From a virus, in IMG/VR virus record IMGVR_UViG_3300021373_002230, positions 1 through 36,933 of that record: a stretch of DNA of 36,933 bases. One strand, given 5' to 3'. Positions 1 through 6,573 of this stretch are shown in pieces. Numbering within the stretch: the stretch's first letter is position 1; the number at the start of each line of letters is the position of its first letter. Under the pieces are notes generated by a model that did no database searches, had not been told where the DNA came from, and worked only from the letters and a program-made list of their open reading frames with translations. The position numbers were made by a program, and so were the translations under genes.

Positions 1-93
1 CATAAAGAAAAGTAACTCTTGAATATTGTCGTGCAAAGGGGCATGTCCTTCTTCAACATACCAAGCAGTTTTCAATATGCCCTTCCAACTCAT
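1..93 (-). CDS. Small SW-tag protein, N-terminal part (runs off window)
   Basis: Thirty-one codons are open from an ATG at 93 to the window edge with no stop. The peptide begins MSWKGILKTAW and continues with an acidic stretch. A GGAGA ribosome binding site lies about 8 nt upstream. The first residues match the M-S-W-x-x-I-[I/L]-K tag of the neighbouring leftward genes, which is the main reason to believe it is coding. The function is unknown; by context it is a candidate virion-associated small protein. Confidence 0.7.
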   Translation of the reverse strand, partial: MSWKGILKTAWYVEEGHAPLHDNIQELLFFM

Positions 94-109
94 TGTAATC
101 TCTCCTGCA

Positions 110-412
110 TCATTCTTTCAATAAATTTCCATCGCCAACATATTTGTCTTTTAGTAGGACTTGTAGTTTTTCTGCCTCTTTTTCCGCTAAATCAATTGCT
201 TCTAGCACCTCTCTTGACTGTTGAAAAACCTCGCTATTTTTGTCAAAATAGTTTCCCATTCTATTGGCGACTTGAAATACTATTCCCATTGAACCAGCAA
301 AATCAATATCCTGTAAAAATTCATCCATAATCTCCTTAAAATATCTTTCTTCATAAGGAGAAACAGTTTCTCCATATATATTTTTCATTTTGATAATGTC
401 TTCCCAACTCAT
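110..412 (-). CDS. Small SW-tag protein, 100 aa, unknown function
   Basis: The product begins MSWEDIIKMKN, a clear copy of the tag shared by this block. The remainder is predicted helical and charged, with a possible coiled coil around residues 60-90, rich in Glu, Lys and Leu. I do not recognise a domain. A GGAGAGATT site precedes the ATG, and the start overlaps the end of the upstream gene by four bases, so the two are probably translationally coupled. The shared N-terminus with otherwise unrelated neighbours suggests the tag is a sorting or docking signal rather than part of a catalytic fold. Confidence 0.8.
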   Translation of the reverse strand: MSWEDIIKMKNIYGETVSPYEERYFKEIMDEFLQDIDFAGSMGIVFQVANRMGNYFDKNSEVFQQSREVLEAIDLAEKEAEKLQVLLKDKYVGDGNLLKE

Positions 413-1062
413 TGTAATCTCTCCTGCATCTTCTTCTTCACATCAAGCCAAACTTCGGGGTGTCCTTGCGCTAAAACCTCTTGAACAACTTGCATCTGTG
501 CAACAATAATAGTGTCTTGTCGCTTATGCACTAATTTACCCTTAAACTCCATCATGTATTTTAATGACTCCCTAATTTCTCTAGCCAACTTAACTAAAGC
601 ATCAAGTTCCTTAGCATCCAAATCATCTCTAGATGCTATCTCGGTAATTTTAGTATCAAGTAGCCCAATGTTTCCGGCCAACATATCTACCTCATTCAAC
701 TCTTTCTTAGCGATAATATTTGCCGCCGACTGTTGAACAATAGGTTGTAGATGGTGCTTAACATGACGATGAACCTGTGTCTTAGTAATTCCAAGACCCT
801 CACTCACTTCCTCCGCAGTAATTAAACCCTCATGTAATTGACGCTCATACTCGGCCCTGTGTGAGTCTATACAAATAGCACACCTAGGATTACTACTATT
901 GACATATTCTCCCATGTGGTTTCGTTGGTGCTGTGCTGATGTCCCACTACGCCAACCCATTTGCTCATCTAAAGCATCACATGAAATCTCCATGTCTTCT
1001 ATTTGTCTTTCCAACTCATCAACATTCTCATGTTGGCAAAACAAACAACTTCTTCTACGCAT
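409..1062 (-). CDS. Zinc-finger/HTH DNA-binding protein, possible small terminase-like subunit
   Basis: The 217-aa protein starts with a CxxC pair (CLFCQH) and has a second pair (CAIC) near residue 61, so a zinc site is likely. A helix-turn-helix-like stretch follows at about residues 80-108, with an EEVSEGLGITKTQVHRHV core. The C-terminal half is helical, with an ALVKLAREIRESLKYMMEFKGKL pattern that I associate with small terminase or phage DNA-binding proteins. The start has a GGTGA site and lies just after the stop of the 334-aa gene. The small-terminase idea rests on fold pattern and structural context only. No large terminase is in the window. Confidence 0.6.
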   Translation of the reverse strand: MRRRSCLFCQHENVDELERQIEDMEISCDALDEQMGWRSGTSAQHQRNHMGEYVNSSNPRCAICIDSHRAEYERQLHEGLITAEEVSEGLGITKTQVHRHVKHHLQPIVQQSAANIIAKKELNEVDMLAGNIGLLDTKITEIASRDDLDAKELDALVKLAREIRESLKYMMEFKGKLVHKRQDTIIVAQMQVVQEVLAQGHPEVWLDVKKKMQERLQ

Positions 1063-1063
1063 A

Positions 1064-2068
1064 TTAATTCACCAACAAATCTCGCCATGACTTAGTAATA
1101 GTTCTTGTTTTGACACTCATATTCGATTTCATATAATATTGCATCAAAGTCTTTGCCTTAGCAGGTGTTAATACAATACTAAAACTAGTAATGTTACCAA
1201 CAACTCCCTGCATATTCGCATAACGCTTCAACATATTTACTGCTTTTTGATTACCACCGACTTCAAAAGAACGACCACTTAGTTTAGAAGCAACCTTAGA
1301 AGCACTCACTCCACCTTCGCTTTTCGATGTGGATATTGCCTTACCTAATGCCTGTCTAAAAGAAGTTATTTCAGTTAAGTACTTAGCAGGTTTAGAAGTA
1401 GTAATCTCAATAGAATAATCCCTATTGTCTATCTCTTCTACTGCCTTCTCCATAATTTCAAGTAGACCAACAGTAACCAAGTCCCCTCCAAACAACGCTT
1501 GGTAAATAGGAGGTGTAGCAGTGTCTTTTTTGCTATTATACCAACTTGGGTCACTTGTCCTGCCGTTCAATTTGTTTTTATGCTTGGCTTTAAAGTACTC
1601 ATCTAAATAATGCCCGTAAATTTTTACTTTCTTAGTTCCTTTAGGATATGCACCCGTTTTTTTATTGAATCTAGCGGGCCTATTAAACATAATATTTTGA
1701 GGGTTTAAGGAAGGATGGTCTTTCAAATCCTCTATGTCGTTAATGGCAGTCTCTAGTAATTCAGCATCCTCTTCAAAATAAATGCCATCTCTTCTCTTTA
1801 GAATAAGAGCATCAATTTTATCCAATTCAATATAAGCACCAGTTTGACCCTTATTAGGGGATTTGGGCCGAGCAATAGGAGGAGGCTTTACATGGTTCGT
1901 AAGAGCAGTCCATAAACTACCTCTTAGAACACCAATAGCACCACCCTTTAAACTACTAACTGTTCTTTTCCATTCTACATAGTCATTATAGAAAGAAATA
2001 GGAACGCCCGAATCCTCTAAAATAGCGTCTCCAACTTTTTGTGTCTTCTTCGTTACTTTCTTTGGCAT
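1064..2068 (-). CDS. 334-aa probable structural protein with C-terminal SWRDLL tag
   Basis: A basic N-terminus (MPKKVTKKTQK) leads into a mixed alpha/beta protein with no domain I recognise. Its last residues are KSWRDLLVN, which matches the SW-x-x-[I/L]-[I/L] tag found at the N-terminus of the surrounding small proteins. Here it sits at the extreme C-terminus. It is the largest gene of the leftward block and is expressed with it. A virion role (internal or connector protein) is inference from context. The upstream 58-aa gene overlaps its start by 16 bases. Confidence 0.8.
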   Translation of the reverse strand: MPKKVTKKTQKVGDAILEDSGVPISFYNDYVEWKRTVSSLKGGAIGVLRGSLWTALTNHVKPPPIARPKSPNKGQTGAYIELDKIDALILKRRDGIYFEEDAELLETAINDIEDLKDHPSLNPQNIMFNRPARFNKKTGAYPKGTKKVKIYGHYLDEYFKAKHKNKLNGRTSDPSWYNSKKDTATPPIYQALFGGDLVTVGLLEIMEKAVEEIDNRDYSIEITTSKPAKYLTEITSFRQALGKAISTSKSEGGVSASKVASKLSGRSFEVGGNQKAVNMLKRYANMQGVVGNITSFSIVLTPAKAKTLMQYYMKSNMSVKTRTITKSWRDLLVN

Positions 2069-2229
2069 TTCTTACACCTCTTTTTCTTTTTACCATATCT
2101 AGGTTTGAATAAATGTGAATGAGCAGGTGCGCCAGTAGTGACTGCTCCTGCTACCTTTTCGACGGATTCTATATTAGAACCTTCCTGTTTACAATCGCAA
2201 CTATCCTTCAGTATGTCTTGCCAACTCAT
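2053..2229 (-). CDS. SW-tag miniprotein, 58 aa, with two cysteine pairs
   Basis: Translation of the gap between the 334-aa gene and the GNAT-like gene gives an uninterrupted 58-codon frame starting MSWQDILKDSC. It has CDC near residue 11, an Ala/Gly/Thr-rich middle, and a strongly basic C-terminus (GKKKKRCKKCQRK). The two cysteine pairs could bind zinc, and the basic tail could bind DNA. It overlaps the next gene by 16 bases. The tag match at the start supports expression. Confidence 0.7.
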   Translation of the reverse strand: MSWQDILKDSCDCKQEGSNIESVEKVAGAVTTGAPAHSHLFKPRYGKKKKRCKKCQRK

Positions 2230-2230
2230 C

Positions 2231-2701
2231 TCAAATCACCGGATAACGATACATGGGCTTCTTAGACATCTCAAAATAAGTATCTTCATCCATAATGTCC
2301 TCTACTTGACTATATTCTGTAACTTTGTCTCCTTCTTTAGCCGCAAATGCCTCAACTTTAGCCGCCGACTTAGCATCCAATGGATTCAAAAGAACAATTC
2401 TTGGTTTTCCACTAGTATATTTGTTTCTTTCTTTTAATAGACTACCCCAAAGACCCTTTCCTCGACCAATTTCATAAATAAGACCATTTCCTACGAAAAA
2501 AAACTTGCCCATGTCCTTGTAAGAAGTAAAACCTTCGATTTCACCGGCCTCATTTACCTCCGCAATCAAATTTAGAGGCGTAACTATCGAAGGATAGCCT
2601 TTTTCAACCGCAGTTTTGAACTTTTCAACTTTTTCAGCCACTTGAGCCTCGGTCAAAACCTCAATTTCCTTAATAATGTCCCACCAATTCAAGGTTTTCA
2701 C
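2231..2701 (-). CDS. SW-tag protein with possible GNAT acetyltransferase-like fold
   Basis: The 156-aa frame opens with GTG at 2701. A TTG at 2692 would give MNWWDIIKEIE, which fits the neighbours' tag better, so the true start may be 2692. The middle carries EIGRGKGLWGSLL, resembling the acetyl-CoA-binding R/Q-x-x-G-x-G/A loop plus helix of GNAT N-acetyltransferases, followed by a strand (PRIVLLNPL) and a helix, as in that fold. Acetyltransferase activity is not proven. If real, it would be a tagged enzyme that might be carried in the virion. The start overlaps the upstream stop. Confidence 0.65.
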   Translation of the reverse strand: MKTLNWWDIIKEIEVLTEAQVAEKVEKFKTAVEKGYPSIVTPLNLIAEVNEAGEIEGFTSYKDMGKFFFVGNGLIYEIGRGKGLWGSLLKERNKYTSGKPRIVLLNPLDAKSAAKVEAFAAKEGDKVTEYSQVEDIMDEDTYFEMSKKPMYRYPVI

Positions 2702-2940
2702 AACCTTTTTTGATAAACAACATTAGCATCATTAATATTTGACCGTTTTTTCTTAATCCAAGTAGAATTATCTAGGTATTTTCTTAAATGTGCTGACTTT
2801 AATGACTTAACACCTCGACTTTCAAGAGATTTTTTTATAGAACTAAAAGTAAATTCCGTTCCACTGTCTAAAAGTTCGTGCAATTTGCGAACAATGGACT
2901 GTCTAAGCCCAATATTAGTCAAATCGTCTCGCCATGACAT
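2698..2940 (-). CDS. SW-tag protein with winged-helix-like domain, 80 aa
   Basis: The start is placed at the ATG at 2940 because a GGTG site lies 7 nt upstream and the product then begins MSWRDDLTNIG, a variant of the block's tag. After the tag comes a helical stretch, then FSSIKKSLESRGVKSLKSAHLRKYL, typical of a small winged-helix DNA-binding domain, and a basic WIKKKR wing. It may bind DNA or be packaged with it. The target is unknown. Confidence 0.7.
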   Translation of the reverse strand: MSWRDDLTNIGLRQSIVRKLHELLDSGTEFTFSSIKKSLESRGVKSLKSAHLRKYLDNSTWIKKKRSNINDANVVYQKRL

Positions 2941-2942
2941 AA

Positions 2943-3179
2943 TCAAGCACCTTCTACTTTCTCAATAAAAGTAACTAAAATTTTTCTAATTGCTTCTGCA
3001 TATCTGTAATGGGACTCTGCTATTTTTTTAATCTCAATCAAATTAAGTTCCTCATTATTAGCAAACTTTCTAATCAAATCATCAATCATTTGTAGATTCT
3101 CTATCTGTACACCTAGTACATCTATAGCCTTTTGACTATCAGCCATAACATCTAATTTGATAATGTCTCGCCAAGCCAT
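2943..3179 (-). CDS. SW-tag protein, 78 aa, helical
   Basis: With the start at the ATG at 3179 the product begins MAWRDIIKLDV; GGTGATT precedes that codon. The rest is almost entirely helical and heptad-like, with alternating Ile/Leu and charged residues, suggesting a coiled coil or helical bundle. No catalytic motif is visible. Compact spacing places it in the same operon as its neighbours. Confidence 0.75.
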   Translation of the reverse strand: MAWRDIIKLDVMADSQKAIDVLGVQIENLQMIDDLIRKFANNEELNLIEIKKIAESHYRYAEAIRKILVTFIEKVEGA

Positions 3180-3188
3180 AATAATCAC

Positions 3189-3464
3189 CTATTGCGTAAA
3201 TAATAGAACTTCTCTTAGTTTTTCCATTGCCTCAACCCTTAGAGTATTTTGTTTTACAGGGTCAGTTCGGAAATTCATGCTATCATTTAACATCTTTAAA
3301 GCCTCACTAACCATATTTCCAACTTTATTTAACATTTCCTTATCAACATTTTTATTCGGGGCCAAAGATGCGTCATCCTTAGCATCGGATTCTATCTCTC
3401 TTCTAAGTTGTTCTCGCTCATAAGATTCCATATCGTTTTTCTTAATTGTATTTTTCCAAGCCAT
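3189..3464 (-). CDS. SW-tag protein, 91 aa, helical
   Basis: The product begins MAWKNTIKKND, a diverged but recognisable form of the tag, after a GAGGTGA site. The rest is highly charged and helical, with a possible coiled coil at about residues 12-90. No known domain is apparent. The ATG overlaps the TAA of the upstream 49-aa gene (TAATG), indicating coupled translation. Confidence 0.75.
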   Translation of the reverse strand: MAWKNTIKKNDMESYEREQLRREIESDAKDDASLAPNKNVDKEMLNKVGNMVSEALKMLNDSMNFRTDPVKQNTLRVEAMEKLREVLLFTQ

Positions 3465-3613
3465 TACTTCACCTCTTTTTTCCTAAAAAATTTCCGGCTA
3501 ATTTTTTTTCCAGTAACTAGTTCCTTATTGGTTTTTTTCTCAGCCTCATCAACCTTCTTCGATTGCTCATCAAACCAAGAATCTAATGTGCTACATCGTG
3601 TCATGTCAATCAT
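3464..3613 (-). CDS. 49-aa basic miniprotein
   Basis: An uninterrupted 49-codon frame fills the space between two tagged genes and starts MIDMTRCSTLDSWFDEQ. It lacks the tag at residue 2, although an SWF sits at residues 12-14. The C-terminal half is Lys-rich. Its stop shares one base with the next gene's ATG, which argues that it is translated. The function is unknown. Confidence 0.55.
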   Translation of the reverse strand: MIDMTRCSTLDSWFDEQSKKVDEAEKKTNKELVTGKKISRKFFRKKEVK

Positions 3614-3637
3614 TCCTTAACTGTTCCTTTATGACAA

Positions 3638-3931
3638 TTAGTCTTCTTCAGCATATTTTAGAGTGTTTATAGTTACACCATATGGCCCTTTATAATATAT
3701 ACCAAATTGGTCTGCAAAACTACTTACTTCCTCTTCAAAGTCTTTAATCGCTTCATTAAGGTCTTTAAAAACATCAAATACCTCTTTCACTTCTTCTTCT
3801 ATGTATTCACCTTCATCATTTTTTACATCATTAGGTTTATATTTTAAAAGGTCTTTAAGTGCGCCTTTCACCATATCAAATGACTGGTTTATGCTGTTTT
3901 CATCTTCTTTTATTATTTTTTTCCAACTCAT
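3638..3931 (-). CDS. SW-tag protein, 97 aa, acidic
   Basis: The start is set at the ATG at 3931 because a GGAGAAATTAAC site lies upstream and the product then begins MSWKKIIKEDE. An in-frame ATG at 3973 would add 14 residues encoded by a repeated leader sequence (3931-3963), which I take to be untranslated. The protein is acidic and probably helical, with Phe-rich segments near residues 50-80. No domain is recognised. Confidence 0.75.
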   Translation of the reverse strand: MSWKKIIKEDENSINQSFDMVKGALKDLLKYKPNDVKNDEGEYIEEEVKEVFDVFKDLNEAIKDFEEEVSSFADQFGIYYKGPYGVTINTLKYAEED

Positions 3932-3963
3932 GTTAATTTCTCCAAAATTTTTCCCGTAATTTT
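3931..3963 (-). repeat. Copy 1 of a leader repeat upstream of an SW-tag gene
   Basis: The roughly 32 bases before this tagged gene are nearly identical to those before the next upstream gene (4211-4242). Both contain, on the coding strand, AATTACGGG, an A/T run, then TTTTGGAGAAATTA before the ATG. The repeat includes the ribosome binding site, so it is probably a duplicated translation-initiation leader, possibly left from a gene duplication. Confidence 0.7.
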
Positions 3964-4211
3964 TAATCCTCATAGCCTAATGGCCGACCCGAATAATGCT
4001 CATTCAAATCATCAGCACTCATATGTTCCGGCTTATCATCCGAATACATAGCATAATGACCTTCAACATGCTTATCCAAATCCTTGAGGTCTACAGTTTC
4101 ATCATTACCATACTCTAAACAAGTCTTACATTGATATTTGCCATCACCTAAAGAATTAAAGTTTTCTTTAATCCAAGCCGAATAGTCCTTTCTAATTATT
4201 GCTTTCCACAT
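3963..4211 (-). CDS. SW-tag-related zinc-finger protein, 82 aa
   Basis: The start is set at 4211, giving MWKAIIRKDYSAW, a tag variant lacking the residue before Trp. Around residues 28-53 is a CxxC...HxxxxH arrangement (YQCKTC, then a conserved acidic linker, then DKHVEGHY) that fits a C2H2-type zinc finger. The remainder is acidic. An in-frame ATG at 4250 is possible but would translate the repeated leader. The fold suggests nucleic-acid or protein binding in the virion or during assembly. Confidence 0.7.
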   Translation of the reverse strand: MWKAIIRKDYSAWIKENFNSLGDGKYQCKTCLEYGNDETVDLKDLDKHVEGHYAMYSDDKPEHMSADDLNEHYSGRPLGYED

Positions 4212-4242
4212 GCTAATTTCTCCAAAATTTTCCCGTAATTTA
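4211..4242 (-). repeat. Copy 2 of the leader repeat
   Basis: This matches 3931-3963 almost base for base; one T is missing from the T run. It carries the GGAGAAATTAGC ribosome binding region for the 82-aa zinc-finger gene. Two adjacent genes with unrelated bodies thus share a leader plus the tag. Confidence 0.7.
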
Positions 4243-4331
4243 TTTGCCACTATGCCAAACTTTTTTTTTAGTATTGATGTATTTCCAGTATAAAATTACT
4301 ATTGTTAGTGTTATTAATTCTTTTTTTAGTA

Positions 4332-4550
4332 TTAAAAGTCTTTTAATGTTTTATTATTAGTAGGAATAGTAATATTAGATAGTTTAACTTTGAGGTTCTG
4401 TAATTGTTTTGATAGTAGTACTAGTGTTTCGTATTCGTTCTTTGGTAGTTTGCCGTCATGTAATTTAGCCCGTCGAATAAAGTCCTCAATGTCTTCTTTG
4501 ATTATGTTGAATATTCTTAGGACTTCATGTGCGCTTTTCATCCTAAACAT
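4332..4550 (-). CDS. 72-aa helical protein, unknown
   Basis: The product starts MFRMKSAHEVLRIFNIIKED and is helical and basic throughout; the ATG at 4541 is an alternative start. The FNIIKED segment recalls the IIK part of the tag but lacks the Trp. About 20-25 nt upstream of the ATG lies an AATATAAG stretch that could be a TATA element, so this may be the first gene of the tagged operon. No domain is recognised. Confidence 0.55.
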   Translation of the reverse strand: MFRMKSAHEVLRIFNIIKEDIEDFIRRAKLHDGKLPKNEYETLVLLSKQLQNLKVKLSNITIPTNNKTLKDF

Positions 4551-4710
4551 GTAGTGCTAAAGGGGTTTTACTTATATTGTTTTCTGTAATTCTCCCACCT
4601 GCAAAATAGTATTTATAGACACTTTAACAGTAATTCTAGTAATAAGAATACTAGCCTAGCATTAGAATAGTATAGCGTTTAGTCCTAATAACAAATAAAA
4701 AAAATTGATA

Positions 4711-4778
4711 CAAAGCCATATGGTTGTGTAAAATAAATCTAAGTGGATAAGTAATACAAGCATATGGTGTTACTTTGG
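4711..4778 (-). promoter_or_regulatory. Two CATATGG-type operator-like sites in a 302-base intergenic region
   Basis: The region 4551-4852 has no convincing gene. It holds CAAAG-CCATATGG-TTGTG at 4711-4727 and a second site around 4761-4778 (CATATGG-TGTT-ACTTTGG) whose left half is degenerate. Both resemble the intact inverted repeats at 5382, 6528 and 7222. They lie 160-230 bases before the first tagged gene and may control it. The binding factor is unknown. Confidence 0.5.
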
Positions 4779-4795
4779 ATAACTACCCCGAAGGT

Positions 4796-4827
4796 GGAGG
4801 GGTAGTGGACTGAAGCACCACCCCTCC
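4796..4827 (-). terminator. GC-rich hairpin after the 110-aa gene
   Basis: The arms 4796-4807 and 4816-4827 pair over 12 positions with one mismatch around an 8-base loop. The hairpin lies about 25 bases past the stop of the leftward gene 4853-5185. It resembles the hairpins at 6574-6604 and 7271-7292, which also follow leftward genes, so a terminator or mRNA 3'-end role is likely. Confidence 0.55.
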
Positions 4828-4852
4828 ATTAGTTTCTTTTCTATTTTGAGTA

Positions 4853-5185
4853 CTAGTCAATTGTTATGAACTCTCCACCCCAAAGTTCACCGTTCAAATA
4901 CCATTTGAATTTCTTTTGATATATTGAAACATTAGGCAAGCCGTTCAATCTCTCCATTGTTGTTCTTGAGCCTGTTGGTGTATCGCTATGATAGCGAGAG
5001 CCTTCCGGTTCATAGCCACCATTAGAGATAGATAGGCCGTTTTCTCCAAGAGTTGCAATAACATTACCGTGAAGAAGTAACTCTCTATAATTAGAGTGTG
5101 CGTATGTTTTCACTTGGGTGTTGCCTCTTTTGAAGTCGTCTCCGTTTCTAAATGCTCTTATTGAGTCCCTTGTTATTTGATTCAT
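4853..5185 (-). CDS. 110-aa protein of unknown function
   Basis: The start is placed at the ATG at 5185 (MNQITRDSIRAF), preceded by GGGGAG and overlapping the stop of the 44-aa gene as ATGA. The protein is rich in Asn, Gly and Tyr, with beta-strand-like segments such as ATLGENGLSIS and FKWYLNGELWGGEFITID at the C-terminus, which suggests a small beta protein. No motif is recognised. It is co-transcribed with the 44-aa gene and followed by a hairpin. Confidence 0.75.
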   Translation of the reverse strand: MNQITRDSIRAFRNGDDFKRGNTQVKTYAHSNYRELLLHGNVIATLGENGLSISNGGYEPEGSRYHSDTPTGSRTTMERLNGLPNVSIYQKKFKWYLNGELWGGEFITID

Positions 5186-5316
5186 TCTAACTCCCCGTGA
5201 ATCTTTTCGTTTATTTGTTCGGTCATGTCGTTCAATAGAAGCCACGCATCTATGAGTCCTAAACCTCTATCCGCTATCAGTTTAAATATCTCTTGTTCAA
5301 GTTTATAGTCCTTCAT
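5182..5316 (-). CDS. 44-aa helical miniprotein
   Basis: A 44-codon frame starts MKDYKLEQEIFKLIADRG after a GGAGATGA site. Its stop overlaps the ATG of the 110-aa gene by four bases. It is predicted to be two helices, with a Leu/Ile-rich centre. It is the first gene after the CCATATGG inverted repeat at 5382-5411. The function is unknown. Confidence 0.65.
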   Translation of the reverse strand: MKDYKLEQEIFKLIADRGLGLIDAWLLLNDMTEQINEKIHGELE

Positions 5317-5381
5317 TCTTATTCATCTCCTACCGTCTCCGGCATACTTACACTCCTATATCTCCCTTATAGGGTTACATT

Positions 5382-5411
5382 CAAAGTTACAACCATATGG
5401 TATTACTTTGG
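5382..5411 (-). promoter_or_regulatory. CAAAGT/CCATATGG inverted-repeat operator-like site
   Basis: The sequence is CAAAGT-N5-CCATATGG-N4-ACTTTG: a palindromic core flanked by inverted hexamers. It is followed, in the direction of the leftward genes, by CCCTATA. The same arrangement occurs at 6528-6558 and 7222-7254. It lies 65 bases before the ATG of the 44-aa gene. Its position suggests a promoter-linked operator. The rest of 5317-5508 shows no convincing gene. Confidence 0.6.
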
Positions 5412-5508
5412 CTATGTCCCTAAGTTTTTTTGAAGTTAGAGGGAGGTCGAACAGTGGTGGACTGAGAGGTATTGGCTAATAGTGGTACTTTTTTCGTAAC
5501 CTTAAACC

Positions 5509-5769
5509 CTATAAACTAGTATTATCTAGGAGTAGTCTTGTAATTTTCTTCATTATTGCGCTATTAAACATCGAACCTGTAACTTGTTCTCCCTCCCCCG
5601 TTTCTAAGGTTGCCTTAAGGTCTTTTGAACATAAGAACCTAACTTTGAAGTCGGTTTCGTTCTAAGCCTTAGCGGGTTGAGTCGTTGTTTTTGTAGAAGG
5701 TGTTTCTTTCAGTGGTGGTTGTTCTTCTACTAAAAAATCCCAAATATCTCTATATGGGTTTGGGGTCAC
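5509..5769 (-). pseudogene. Amber-interrupted ORF: 35 aa, TAG, then 50 aa
   Basis: A GTG at 5769 overlaps the stop of the upstream gene (GTGA) and has GAGGAAGAA before it. It opens a frame of 35 codons (beginning MTPNPYRDIWDFLVEE, ending TTTQPAKA) that ends at TAG 5662-5664. The same frame then stays open for 50 further codons (starting NETDFKVRFLCSKD, ending ITRLLLDNTSL) to a second TAG at 5509. The downstream half looks like a strand-strand-helix protein but has no start codon until an internal ATG at 5571. It is either a recently broken gene, a readthrough gene, or a 35-aa protein with a chance extension. Confidence 0.5.
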
Positions 5770-6032
5770 TCTTCTTCCTCAAGAGGAGAAGGGGAACCCC
5801 CTAATGCCACCACAACACTAGGGGATTCGGGTCGGAAAACCTCCTTGATGAAACTTAACATTTCATCAACTGATTCTCCAAAAATATTAGGAAAGGTATT
5901 ATCTTCTCTTGCGTTGAACTCTTCTTCACCTAAATTGTAGTCTAATGTTTCGTCACTCCATTGAGTTACATATCTACACATTAGTTCTACTTTTTCTTTT
6001 CTGTTTAGTTGTCTCCATGATTCATCGGACAT
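5766..6032 (-). CDS. 88-aa acidic protein, unknown
   Basis: The start is set at the ATG at 6032 (MSDESWRQLNRKEKVEL), preceded by GGAGGAAGAATA and overlapping the upstream TAA as TAATG. The N-terminal half is helical; the C-terminal part has a Phe-rich helix, a Gly/Ser/Pro-rich stretch and an acidic EEEE end. The SW near the start is probably coincidental because it lacks the IIK that follows in the tag. Confidence 0.7.
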   Translation of the reverse strand: MSDESWRQLNRKEKVELMCRYVTQWSDETLDYNLGEEEFNAREDNTFPNIFGESVDEMLSFIKEVFRPESPSVVVALGGSPSPLEEEE

Positions 6033-6286
6033 TATTCTTCCTCCGAATTGTCGCCATCTATCCATTTACCGTTTACATAAAAAAAACCACAATCGTTGAG
6101 TAAATCATGACAATCTCTTAATTTTGATAATAAATCAACTATTTGTTTATTCAATAAAACAGCAGGGCTGTCTTCACTACCTGCCCAACCGCAACGATGA
6201 CAGGTGTAATAGTCTTCATCAACTTCAGCGACCATTCTACCACAGCCTTCTCCTTGACATTGTATCTCTTTTATTTCTTCACTCAT
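6032..6286 (-). CDS. 84-aa zinc-ribbon protein
   Basis: Near the N-terminus two cysteine pairs (CQGEGC and, about 20 residues later, CHRCGW) form a typical zinc-ribbon arrangement. A helix with Cys/Asp/Leu repeats and an acidic tail follow. An AGGTGG site precedes the ATG. It lies in a three-to-four gene operon with 6290-6493 and 5766-6032. Small zinc ribbons of this kind often contact nucleic acid or polymerase. The partner here is unknown. Confidence 0.75.
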   Translation of the reverse strand: MSEEIKEIQCQGEGCGRMVAEVDEDYYTCHRCGWAGSEDSPAVLLNKQIVDLLSKLRDCHDLLNDCGFFYVNGKWIDGDNSEEE

Positions 6287-6289
6287 AAG

Positions 6290-6493
6290 TTATGCCACCT
6301 CTTCAAATCCACTAATTTGTCTCATTGTTATAGTCACATTGTTTTCAGTTGTAACAAGTCTTTGAAATGCGGGGTCATGTTTAGGGCAAAAGTAGTAGAA
6401 CTTGTATAGTCCTTCTACTAACCTTAGTCCGAATATGTCTCCGCAGGAAAGACATTGTTTTTTGCTTGCTATTGGTTTTGAATTATTATTCAT
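6290..6493 (-). CDS. 67-aa zinc-binding miniprotein
   Basis: The protein contains CLSCGD near residue 14 and FCPKHD near residue 36, a plausible CxxC plus CxxH zinc site. It is the first gene of its leftward operon, 35 bases downstream of the inverted repeat at 6528-6558. No function is recognised. Confidence 0.7.
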   Translation of the reverse strand: MNNNSKPIASKKQCLSCGDIFGLRLVEGLYKFYYFCPKHDPAFQRLVTTENNVTITMRQISGFEEVA

Positions 6494-6527
6494 GCACCTA
6501 TCTCAGTATTAGGTTGATAGGGTTGCT

Positions 6528-6558
6528 CCAAAGTTACAACCATATGGTATTACTTTGG
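6528..6558 (-). promoter_or_regulatory. CCAAAGT/CCATATGG inverted-repeat operator-like site
   Basis: This is the best-conserved copy: CCAAAGT-N5-CCATATGG-N4-ACTTTGG. Reading leftward, it is followed by AGCAACCCTATC and then the start of the 67-aa gene. The half-site sequence and downstream CCCTAT are shared with the sites at 5382 and 7222. Confidence 0.65.
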
Positions 6559-6573
6559 CAATCTACCTTAAGT

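Noticed and set aside
1-4550. Major capsid protein, portal or large terminase
   Set aside because: None of the leftward proteins has the size or motifs for these; they presumably lie beyond the left edge.
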